Positions 1 to 5,922 of a DNA stretch of 19,521 bases are shown piece by piece. The first letter of the stretch is position 1. Each line of letters starts with the position of its first letter. The stretch covers positions 1 to 19,521 of the forward strand of contig JABDEQ010000037.1 in the NCBI GenBank assembly GCA_013286985.1, given 5' to 3'. Source of the DNA: Bacteroidota bacterium (GTDB taxonomy: Bacteria > Bacteroidota > Bacteroidia > Sphingobacteriales > Sphingobacteriaceae). The translations under genes were made by a program, and so were the position numbers. The notes under the pieces are model-generated. The model was not told where the DNA came from. It worked only from the letters and a program-made list of their open reading frames with translations, and did no database searches.

Positions 1-438
1 GCAAACCTGTTTGTGGTTTTGTTATTAAAGATTAAAGCTTGCTTCTGGCTGGATTATAATCCTATCTATGAGGGAAACAGAAGCTCATTGATCGTTAAAA
101 ACTTTAAGCGCCTGCTGGAAAAACATTACCGCGATCTTAGTGAGGGTAAGGCAGACCGGGCCTTCAGGGTACAGGAATATGCAGATGCTCAACATCTGCA
201 TCCCAATTATTTAAGTACAGTTATCAAAACTAAAACCGGCAAGCCGGTAGGAACCTGGATAACTGAAAAAACAATTGCCGAGGCAAAGTCGCTGTTGCAA
301 AATTCATCCATCTCCATCAAAGAAATTGCCTATCGGTTAGGCTTTACGGAGCTGGCGCATTTTAGTAATTACTTCAAAAAGCACACTCATATTGCTCCCG
401 CGCAGTTCAGAAAGAACGATAAGTCTCCCACATCTTAG
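1..438 (+). CDS. AraC-family transcriptional regulator, 3' part (5' end outside window)
   Basis: The reading frame is open from base 1, so this is the C-terminal 145 residues of a longer protein whose start lies upstream. It contains the AraC DNA-binding domain with both helix-turn-helix units. The first is around VQEYADAQHLHPNYLSTVIK. The second is ISIKEIAYRLGFTELAHFSNYFKKHT, and the domain ends in the usual PAQFRK tail. The effector-binding N-terminal domain is not in view, so the signal is unknown. A hairpin follows the stop codon and the next gene is an SDR oxidoreductase on the same strand. Regulation of that SDR by this protein is a reasonable inference because AraC/SDR pairs are common in Bacteroidota, but nothing in the sequence proves it. 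An ORF caller could use the GTG at 13, but that codon sits inside the domain run-in and is not a real start. Confidence 0.93.
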   Translation, partial: ANLFVVLLLKIKACFWLDYNPIYEGNRSSLIVKNFKRLLEKHYRDLSEGKADRAFRVQEYADAQHLHPNYLSTVIKTKTGKPVGTWITEKTIAEAKSLLQNSSISIKEIAYRLGFTELAHFSNYFKKHTHIAPAQFRKNDKSPTS

Positions 439-441
439 AAT

Positions 442-473
442 ATTGCAAGTCTTGCTTTAAGGCTTGCAATTTT
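442..473 (+). terminator. Intrinsic terminator after the AraC gene
   Basis: Bases 442-451 pair with 461-470 (10 bp including one G-U pair) around a 9-nt loop, and a short T-run follows. It lies four bases after the AraC stop codon, so it probably separates AraC from the SDR transcript. Confidence 0.6.
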
Positions 474-530
474 GCCGGCGCGGCAAACATGACCTTTGTT
501 TTGTCAATTAAGACAAACAAAAAACAAAGG
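471..530 (+). promoter_or_regulatory. Leader/operator region of the first SDR gene
   Basis: Two inverted repeats sit here. The first is TTTGCCG-GCG-CGGCAAA at 471-487, a perfect 7-bp dyad. The second pairs CCTTTGTTTT (493-502) with AAAACAAAGG (521-530), and an inner TTGTC/GACAA pair (501-505 with 512-516) is also possible. The right arm of the second repeat contains the AAAGG that serves as the ribosome-binding site for the ATG at 535, so a transcript starting upstream could hide it. GACCTTTG at 491-498 resembles the Bacteroidota -7 box TAnnTTTG. If that is the promoter, transcription would start inside the second repeat and the hairpin would not form. Confidence 0.3.
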
Positions 531-534
531 AATC

Positions 535-1275
535 ATGAAAACGCTAAATGACAAAGTAATCTTAGTAACAGGCGCCTCAAGAGGTATAGGAGCCGCAGTT
601 GCACACCAGTTGGCCCGGGCCGGCGCAAAAGTAATTGTAAATTATGCAGGCGGTAAAGAAGCAGCCGCAGAAACAGTAAACAGTATCAAAGCTGAAGGCG
701 GTGAAGCAATTGCCTTACAAGCCGACGTAAGCAAGGCTGATGAAGTAGCCAAAATGTTTGACGCCGCTATTGCACAATATGGGCGAATAGATGTACTGGT
801 AAACAACGCGGGGGTGATGATCACCAAATTGCTAAAGGACACTACCGACGAAGATTTTACACGCCAATTCGACATCAATGTTCGGGGCACTTTTAATACA
901 TTGCGTGAAGCCGCAACCAAATTAGCCAACGGCGGCAGTATCATTAATTTTTCTTCAACCACTACACGGGTCATGATGCCCACTTACAGTACCTACGTTG
1001 CCACAAAAGGTGCCGTTGAACAACTGACACGGGTATTTGCTAAAGAAGTTGGGGCAAGGGGCATAAATGTAAATGCTGTTTTGCCCGGCCCTACCAATAC
1101 CGAATTATTTACCAAAGGAAAACCACAAGAGGTAATTGACCGCCTGGCATCACTTAACGCCTTTAACCGCATAGGCCAACCTGAAGATATTGCAAAAGTA
1201 GTAGCCTTTTTGGCAAGCGACGATGCTAAATGGATAAGCGGCCAAACTATAGGTTTAAACGGTGCAATGGCATAA
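535..1275 (+). CDS. SDR family NAD(P)-dependent oxidoreductase (first of two)
   Basis: Classical short-chain dehydrogenase/reductase of 246 residues, the normal length for the family. Visible motifs are the nucleotide-binding TGASRGIG (residues 12-19), NNAG (90-93), catalytic N115, S141 and the Y154-V-A-T-K158 active-site pair, then PGP near 198. Asn-Tyr after the second beta strand (VIVNY) and the lack of an acidic residue there favour NADP(H), which is an inference. The substrate cannot be read from the sequence; the protein resembles 3-oxoacyl-ACP reductase (FabG)-like and glucose-dehydrogenase-like SDRs. The ATG at 535 is chosen over an in-frame TTG at 496 because it follows AAAGG and gives the standard N-terminus (MKTLNDKVILVTG). 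A second SDR follows after 65 bp on the same strand, so the two may be cotranscribed. Confidence 0.93.
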   Translation: MKTLNDKVILVTGASRGIGAAVAHQLARAGAKVIVNYAGGKEAAAETVNSIKAEGGEAIALQADVSKADEVAKMFDAAIAQYGRIDVLVNNAGVMITKLLKDTTDEDFTRQFDINVRGTFNTLREAATKLANGGSIINFSSTTTRVMMPTYSTYVATKGAVEQLTRVFAKEVGARGINVNAVLPGPTNTELFTKGKPQEVIDRLASLNAFNRIGQPEDIAKVVAFLASDDAKWISGQTIGLNGAMA

Positions 1276-1340
1276 TTCAAATAACAATTTTCATCATAAA
1301 TAATACTATCAACATTAATAACCATTTAAAATTTTCAATC

Positions 1341-2093
1341 ATGAACTCATTAAATAATAAAGTAGCCGTTATAACCGGCTCAGCAAGAGGATTAGGTAAA
1401 GCTATCGCAGAACGCTACGCAGCTTTAGGTGCAAATATTGTGATCAATTACTCACGTGATAAGGCATCAGCTGATGAAGTGGTAAGCAACATTACCGCTA
1501 TGGGCGCAAAAGTAATAGCAGTTCAGGCCGACGTGAGCAAAGTAGCCGAAATAGAAAAATTGTTTGCAGAAGCAAAAAAAGCCTTCGGAAAAATTGATAT
1601 CGTAGTGGCTAATGCCGGCGTAGAAATGGTAGAAACACCTGTTACTGATTTTACCGAAGAACAATTTGACCGCTTATTCTCCATTAACACCAAAGGCACC
1701 TATTTTACGCTGCAGCAAGCTGCAAAACAAATAGAAGATGGTGGTCGCATCATTTATATCGCGTCATCAACCACCTCCTTCCCTGTAACAGGTATGGCCG
1801 TTTATGGTGGCAGCAAAACTACTCCGCGCTATTTGGTCGACGTTCTTTCAAAAGAGATAGGTCATCGCGGAGTTACCGTAAATTCAATCATCCCCTTTGC
1901 GGTAGATCATTCAGGGATATTTGCTGAGGCAGATTCCTATCCCCGCTTAAGGAAACAATTGCTGGATAGCTGTCCAATGGGCCGTTTGGCTGAAGTGGTT
2001 GACGTAGCCAACGTAGCTGAATTTTTTGCCAGCGATCTTTCGTCTTTTGTAAACGGACAACACCTTTTAGTAAATGGTGGTGCAATTAATTAA
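1341..2093 (+). CDS. SDR family oxidoreductase (second of two)
   Basis: 250-residue classical SDR with TGSARGLG (residues 12-19), N116, S142/S143 and the catalytic Y155-G-G-S-K159. The family NNAG is changed to ANAG (90-93). It keeps the same framework as the preceding SDR: VINY after strand two, QADVSK at 62-67 and GG(R/S)II before the active serine. The pair therefore looks like an old tandem duplication. The substrate pocket has diverged: the upstream copy has PGPTNTELF where this one has IIPFAVDHSGIF. The ATG at 1341 gives the canonical N-terminus; an in-frame ATG at 1230 lies inside the preceding gene and is rejected. The substrate is unknown. The gene ends ten bases before a strong hairpin. 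Confidence 0.92.
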   Translation: MNSLNNKVAVITGSARGLGKAIAERYAALGANIVINYSRDKASADEVVSNITAMGAKVIAVQADVSKVAEIEKLFAEAKKAFGKIDIVVANAGVEMVETPVTDFTEEQFDRLFSINTKGTYFTLQQAAKQIEDGGRIIYIASSTTSFPVTGMAVYGGSKTTPRYLVDVLSKEIGHRGVTVNSIIPFAVDHSGIFAEADSYPRLRKQLLDSCPMGRLAEVVDVANVAEFFASDLSSFVNGQHLLVNGGAIN

Positions 2094-2102
2094 TTCAAAA
2101 TC

Positions 2103-2140
2103 AGGGCCAATAGAAAAATTTAAAGCTTGCTATTGGCCCT
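2103..2140 (+). terminator. 11-bp hairpin between the second SDR and the DoxX-like gene
   Basis: AGGGCCAATAG (2103-2113) pairs perfectly with CTATTGGCCCT (2130-2140) across a 16-nt loop. It lies just after the SDR stop codon, which suits a terminator, but no T-run follows (TAATATATAA). It is also only 14 nt upstream of the next ATG, so it could act as a leader structure or partial attenuator instead. Confidence 0.5.
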
Positions 2141-2154
2141 TAATATATAAAGCA

Positions 2155-2502
2155 ATGTTACTCAAAATCATCACATCGCTTATTATGCTTTTCGTAGTCT
2201 TTATGGGCTTCAAACAGGGGGTTGCTATTGTAGGCGGAAAGCCAGAGTCAATAGCCATCTTTGAAAAAGCAAATCTAAATCCATTTTGGCAAATGCTTTT
2301 TGGCATATTTACTATGGCCGGCGCTATTTTTATCCTGCATCCGCAACTGTACAAAACAGGTAATATAATAATGGCGGTTTCCATCCTCATTATTATATGC
2401 ATGCAACTATCATTCAAAGCAATTAAATCAGCTGTAATTGAATTACCATTTCTCTCGCTTAACCTACTATTGATTTACCTGCAATATCCTTTTGCTAATT
2501 AA
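2155..2502 (+). CDS. Small four-helix membrane protein, DoxX-like
   Basis: 115-residue protein with four predicted hydrophobic segments (about residues 5-22, 45-65, 72-90 and 95-112). It has the pattern of small DoxX-like proteins of Bacteroidota: a GFKQG turn after the first helix, a short soluble stretch, then closely spaced helices ending in IYLQYPF. The molecular function of this family is not established; some members associate with oxidoreductases. The ATG at 2155 is preferred because a longer reading from 2074 would translate through the hairpin at 2103-2140 and overlap the SDR. It follows two SDR genes on the same strand and may depend on readthrough, as I see no clear promoter in the 61-bp gap. 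A terminator-like hairpin lies 58 bp after its stop. Confidence 0.7.
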   Translation: MLLKIITSLIMLFVVFMGFKQGVAIVGGKPESIAIFEKANLNPFWQMLFGIFTMAGAIFILHPQLYKTGNIIMAVSILIIICMQLSFKAIKSAVIELPFLSLNLLLIYLQYPFAN

Positions 2503-2560
2503 AGTGCCGTCTGGCCAATTTTTTAGCTCGATTAATATTCTATCGAAGCGCAAATAGATT

Positions 2561-2592
2561 AAAAGGATTGTTTAAAAAAGCAGTCCTTTTTT
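2561..2592 (+). terminator. Terminator hairpin after the DoxX-like gene
   Basis: AAAAGGATTG (2561-2570) pairs with CAGTCCTTTT (2581-2590) with one G-U pair and a 10-nt A-rich loop; the T-tract continues to 2592. The stem and loop closely resemble the hairpin at 5867-5922. Confidence 0.7.
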
Positions 2593-2685
2593 ATTGATTT
2601 TTATCCAGCCATACTCGAAGCCAAATTAATTCATAGTATTCTAAATGAGCCCCCATTATAGTGAATCTGGTATCACATCAATAAT

Positions 2686-2726
2686 ATCTACTAATTTGGT
2701 AGATTAACTATATTTATTTATTTTCG
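2686..2726 (+). promoter_or_regulatory. Candidate yeiH promoter overlapped by an imperfect palindrome
   Basis: TTTG (2695-2698) and TATTTTCG (2719-2726) are separated by 20 bp. This matches the Bacteroidota sigma-A layout TTTG-N19/20-TAnnTTTG with one mismatch in the -7 box. The palindrome ATCTACTAATTTGGTAGAT (2686-2704, 8 of 9 pairs about a central base) covers the -33 element and could be a repressor site. The leader to the ATG at 2813 would be about 80 nt. Confidence 0.4.
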
Positions 2727-2812
2727 CTTTGCCGCGTAGTTGGAATTGATTTTCCCTGAACAGAGCTATGCTTTTTTATTGAACCTTAAATAACAATTAA
2801 AAAACAATTGAT

Positions 2813-4204
2813 ATGACAACAACTCATACAGAAACAACTGGTACAAAAACATCCGGCTGGCAGGAATTCTGGTCGAAAGAAGACTGGTGGGCGGTTTGGC
2901 TGGGCCTGGGCATTGTTGCGGTGGCCTATGTCTTTTATCTTTCCGGCTCCAGCATTTCGTGGATTGCTGTGGCCCCGGCCAAATGGTCAACCTTATCGCA
3001 GCTTGCCACACAATTCTCAAAAAATGGCATTAAGTACCTTGCGTTGCTCGCCGCATTCCTGGTTCTCTTTACCATTGTAATTTCATTCATCGGGCAAAAG
3101 CCTAAAGCATTCATTCCATCTTTCATTTTTATCTTTGTGCTTTCAACAATCATCTACGCTGCAGGTAATTGGGATCAGGCTAATCATTATAACCTTGAAC
3201 CGCCGCTGGTGGCGCTTGCACTCGGGCTGATTATTTCCAATATAATTGGGCTGCCCCGTTGGCTCGATGCCGGTTTCCGGGTTGAATTTTATATTAAGCT
3301 AGGTATTGTTCTGTTAGGGGCTACTTTGCCCTTCACGTTAATTATATGGGCCGGCCCGGTGGCTATTCTACAGGCTTCAATCGTGTCACTGGTTACCTTT
3401 TTCGTTATCTTCTTCACTGCCCGAAAGCTGGGTTTGGATCATCGCCTGGCGGCGGTATTGGGCGCGGGCGGCGCTGTGTGCGGTGTCTCGGCGTCAATTG
3501 CGGTTGCCGGTGCCGTACGAGCCAAAAAAGAGCACCCACCAATAGCCATAAGCCTGGTGGTATTTTATGCCATTATTCTCATTTTCGTTTTGCCGCTGGT
3601 TTGCCGCGCTCTTAACCTGCCCACAGGAGTAGCCGGCGCCTGGATTGGAACATCAGAATTTGCAGACGCGGCCGGCCTCGCCGCGGCCCAATCTTATGGT
3701 GGCTTAGCTGGCACACATTCTGGCATTGCCGGAACAGCTGACCAGGCACTAGCTGCCTATACCCTGATTAAAGTTATCGGACGCGACATCTGGATCGGGA
3801 TCTGGTCATTTGTATTGGCGTTAATCGCTGTTACCGTTTGGGAGCGTTCTGAAACCAACTCAAAAGTTCAGGTGGGCCAAATATGGTGGCGTTTTCCCAA
3901 ATTCGTAATCGGGTTTCTTATCGCTTCGGTACTTACTACACTAATTGTGCATGGAAATTCGCTGGCCGATTACAACAAATTGGTAAAACCATCCCTTATA
4001 CTGCCCATTACAGCATTGCGCACCTGGGTGTTCACTTTTAGTTTCCTGAGCATCGGACTTACAACGCGATTCCGTGAATTAGCTGCTGCCGGTATCAAAC
4101 CTTTTGCAGCCTTCACTTTCGGGGTTGTTGTAAACGTAGCTTTGGGATATGTGCTTTCGGTGATTGTATTTGGTCATTACTGGTCTGCTATTGTGACGCA
4201 TTAA
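2813..4204 (+). CDS. yeiH: YeiH-type putative sulfate exporter family transporter
   Basis: 463-residue polytopic inner-membrane protein of the YeiH / UPF0324 family (Pfam Cons_hypoth698), annotated in databases as putative sulfate exporters. The transported substrate is not firmly established. About a dozen hydrophobic helices are visible. The family signature around residues 218-240 is present: a Gly-rich, Cys-containing GGAVCGVSASIAVAGAVRAK segment followed by KEHPPIAISLV. A second conserved segment near 300 reads GLAGTHSGIAGTADQAL. The N-terminal extension with a Trp-rich amphipathic stretch (SKEDWWAVWLGLG) marks the longer form of the family. The start at 2813 gives a soluble MTTTHTETTGT leader before the first helix. 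A small cysteine-rich gene begins three bases after the stop, so the two are almost certainly translated together. The middle of the gene looks more GC-rich than its neighbours by eye. Confidence 0.9.
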   Translation: MTTTHTETTGTKTSGWQEFWSKEDWWAVWLGLGIVAVAYVFYLSGSSISWIAVAPAKWSTLSQLATQFSKNGIKYLALLAAFLVLFTIVISFIGQKPKAFIPSFIFIFVLSTIIYAAGNWDQANHYNLEPPLVALALGLIISNIIGLPRWLDAGFRVEFYIKLGIVLLGATLPFTLIIWAGPVAILQASIVSLVTFFVIFFTARKLGLDHRLAAVLGAGGAVCGVSASIAVAGAVRAKKEHPPIAISLVVFYAIILIFVLPLVCRALNLPTGVAGAWIGTSEFADAAGLAAAQSYGGLAGTHSGIAGTADQALAAYTLIKVIGRDIWIGIWSFVLALIAVTVWERSETNSKVQVGQIWWRFPKFVIGFLIASVLTTLIVHGNSLADYNKLVKPSLILPITALRTWVFTFSFLSIGLTTRFRELAAAGIKPFAAFTFGVVVNVALGYVLSVIVFGHYWSAIVTH

Positions 4205-4207
4205 CAC

Positions 4208-4450
4208 ATGAAAATTTTTAATTCAATTCAACTGGGTAAATCGAAGTGTATCTGTCAAAATTGCACACATTTCCAAAACGGTCCCGCTGTTATTGAAGCA
4301 GCCTATCCCGGACTCACCATCATGAGTTCGGGATTTGCTTCCGTACGTGATCAGGATGGCTTATGCAATTATAATCAACTTTACCTTTCTGCAAGGGACA
4401 GCTGCCCGCACTTTACACCACGCACCCAGCATTTAGCCGAAGCAAAATAA
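4208..4450 (+). CDS. Small cysteine-rich protein coupled to YeiH
   Basis: 80 residues, no signal peptide, and not a family I can name with confidence. Five cysteines are arranged as C14-x-C16-x2-C19 near the N-terminus and C53 plus C66 near the C-terminus. His21 and His68 sit next to Cys pairs (CTHF and CPHF). This pattern suits a small zinc-binding knuckle or an iron-sulfur site. CPHF-like endings are common in small zinc-ribbon proteins, but no function can be assigned. The start codon lies three bases after the yeiH stop, which implies translational coupling and a shared role with the transporter, for example in sulfur-compound handling or metal sensing (inference only). About 90 bp separate its stop from the next gene, which has its own promoter-like box. 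Confidence 0.75.
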   Translation: MKIFNSIQLGKSKCICQNCTHFQNGPAVIEAAYPGLTIMSSGFASVRDQDGLCNYNQLYLSARDSCPHFTPRTQHLAEAK

Positions 4451-4491
4451 TTTATTAATAAAGGGCAAGATATTAATCGACGCCTTTTAAG

Positions 4492-4526
4492 GATGATTCA
4501 ATATTGTCATCATAGATATATCTTTG
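4492..4526 (+). promoter_or_regulatory. Candidate promoter of the Crp/Fnr gene with a dyad at -33
   Basis: TATCTTTG (4519-4526) is a perfect match to the Bacteroidota -7 box TAnnTTTG. It is only 13 bp from the ATG at 4540, so the transcript would have a leader of roughly 5-8 nt. A dyad GATGA-N10-TCATC (4492-4511), with CAATATTG inside it at 4499-4506, covers the -33 zone and could be an autoregulatory site. No clear TTTG -33 box is present. Confidence 0.4.
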
Positions 4527-4539
4527 CGTTAAATTAAAA

Positions 4540-5106
4540 ATGCAGACAGAACTTAAGACTTTTATCAGCAGCTACGTAAATATCGATGAAGAACAATTGA
4601 ACGCTATCGCAGGCAAATTCCGGCAGCGCACGATAAAGAAAAATGAGTTCCTATTGCACCAGGGCACGGTTTGCAGGGATATTATTTTCGTGCAAGAGGG
4701 TTGTTTGCGATTATATTATTTAGCAGAACATGTAGAAATATCGGTCTGGTTTGCCTTTAAGCATTCTTCGGCTATTGAGATTTATAGTTTCATTAGCGAA
4801 AAACCATCCGACTACTTTTTACAGGCTATCGAAGATTCAACAGTTTGGTATCTTCCAAAAAAAGAATTAACTCAACTGTACAGGCAATATCCGGTAATGC
4901 AGGAGATTATGCGTAATTTTTGGGAAGATGTGATTCTGAACCTGCTTGAGCGTTTTACTGCACTTCAAAGAGAATCGGCCGAACAACGCTATCTCGATCT
5001 GTTAAAAAAGCCGGTGTTTATGAATAAAATTCCTCAAAAATACCTGGCTTCCTTTATCGGCGTTACTCCAACATCCTTAAGCAGAATAAGAAAAAATATC
5101 CATTAG
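4540..5106 (+). CDS. Crp/Fnr-family transcriptional regulator
   Basis: 188-residue protein with the usual length of the compact Bacteroidota branch of the Crp/Fnr family. Residues about 25-115 form the cyclic-nucleotide-binding-type jelly roll, recognised by FLLHQGTVCRDIIFVQEGCLRLYY and later FLQAIEDSTVWYLPKKEL. Residues about 148-188 form a short winged-helix domain ending in YLASFIGVTPTSLSRIRKNI, where the recognition helix is SLSRIRK. The canonical cAMP-contacting residues are not evident, and the iron-sulfur cysteine cluster of true Fnr proteins is absent, so the ligand is unknown. The start is fixed by full domain length. It lies downstream of the yeiH pair and upstream of an M24 protein, either of which may be a target (inference). 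Confidence 0.9.
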   Translation: MQTELKTFISSYVNIDEEQLNAIAGKFRQRTIKKNEFLLHQGTVCRDIIFVQEGCLRLYYLAEHVEISVWFAFKHSSAIEIYSFISEKPSDYFLQAIEDSTVWYLPKKELTQLYRQYPVMQEIMRNFWEDVILNLLERFTALQRESAEQRYLDLLKKPVFMNKIPQKYLASFIGVTPTSLSRIRKNIH

Positions 5107-5174
5107 CAATTTGTTGTCACAGGGCAATTTTATCTTCACCGGTACTGGCTAATTTGCGCCATTATTTTATAATT

Positions 5175-5849
5175 ATGGAAACGATAAAACTTAAACTAAT
5201 TGAGGCTGAAAAAAAAGCAGATGATCTTTTTTTGGAGATTAAGCACCGGAATCTGATCACAACTGGAAAATCGGAGCGTGATTTAAACAATGAGATATTC
5301 AGCCTTGCGGATGAACTATTTGGAATTAAAAAATATTGGCACAAAAGAATTGTTAGAAGCGGGCCGAATACACTCGCCCCTTATGATGAAAATCCACCAG
5401 ACCTAATCATCAAGGAAGACGATATTTTATTCCTTGATTTCGGTCCCATATTTGAAGATTGGGAAGCCGACCTTGGGCGGACCTATGTAATTGGAACAGA
5501 TCCGGTTAAACACAAGCTCAGGGATGATATTATTGCTGCATGGCATGAAATAAGGGATTGGTTTTTTACACAAACAGAATTAACCTGCGCCCAACTTTAC
5601 AACTATTCAGTAGCCGTTGCAAAAAGAAATGGCTGGGAATACGGATCTGAGATTGCTGGTCACCTGATTGGTAAATTCCCCCACGAACGCCTGGAACCGG
5701 GAGACTATAATTTATATATCCATCCGGAAAATCACAATAGCATGTTTACCCCCGATGCCTTTGGCAATAAAAGGCACTGGATACTGGAGTTGCACTTTGT
5801 AGACAGGGAAAAGCAAATTGGCAGCTTTTTTGAACAGCTTTTAGTCTGA
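5175..5849 (+). CDS. M24 family metallopeptidase (Xaa-Pro aminopeptidase-like fold)
   Basis: 224-residue protein with the pita-bread metallopeptidase fold of the M24 family. All five expected metal ligands can be placed: D88 (in FLDFGP), D99 (in EADLGRTY), H163 (in GHLIGKFPHE), E205 (in LELHF) and E220 (in FFEQL). An active dinuclear metal site is therefore plausible. The protein has only the catalytic domain, shorter than prolidases that carry an N-terminal creatinase domain. The natural substrate is unknown. The ATG at 5175 gives a compact N-terminus; an in-frame ATG at 5154 would add seven hydrophobic residues and is less likely. It lies 68 bp after the Crp/Fnr gene on the same strand and ends just before a strong bidirectional hairpin. 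Confidence 0.88.
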   Translation: METIKLKLIEAEKKADDLFLEIKHRNLITTGKSERDLNNEIFSLADELFGIKKYWHKRIVRSGPNTLAPYDENPPDLIIKEDDILFLDFGPIFEDWEADLGRTYVIGTDPVKHKLRDDIIAAWHEIRDWFFTQTELTCAQLYNYSVAVAKRNGWEYGSEIAGHLIGKFPHERLEPGDYNLYIHPENHNSMFTPDAFGNKRHWILELHFVDREKQIGSFFEQLLV

Positions 5850-5866
5850 CAGATGTACCTGAGCAC

Positions 5867-5922
5867 CAATAGCCAATAAAAAAGGATTGCTCAAAAAAGC
5901 AATCCTTTTTTATTGGCTATTG
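5867..5922. terminator. Bidirectional terminator with a perfect 25-bp stem
   Basis: Bases 5867-5891 are fully complementary to 5898-5922 around a 6-nt CAAAAA loop. A-runs on the left arm and T-runs on the right arm give a T-tract in either direction. It sits between the convergent M24 gene (+) and the beta-helix hydrolase (-), and the minus-strand stop codon (5917-5919) lies inside the right arm. Confidence 0.9.

Larger units (their letters stand above)
2503..2812. other. 310-bp intergenic region upstream of yeiH
   Basis: No coding potential was seen. It holds the terminator at 2561-2592 in its first third and the palindrome and promoter-like elements at 2686-2726 in its last third. The stretch 2593-2685 shows nothing recognisable beyond AT-richness. 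Confidence 0.6.

Noticed and set aside
642..1325. Minus-strand ORFs opposite the first SDR
   Set aside because: They are antisense shadows of a clear SDR with no recognisable domain or start context.
2074..2154. Longer start for the DoxX-like protein
   Set aside because: The extra 27 residues would be read through a perfect hairpin and overlap the SDR gene; the ATG at 2155 begins directly with the first helix.
4540..5106. True oxygen-sensing Fnr
   Set aside because: The N-terminal iron-sulfur cysteine cluster is missing; only the general Crp/Fnr fold is present.
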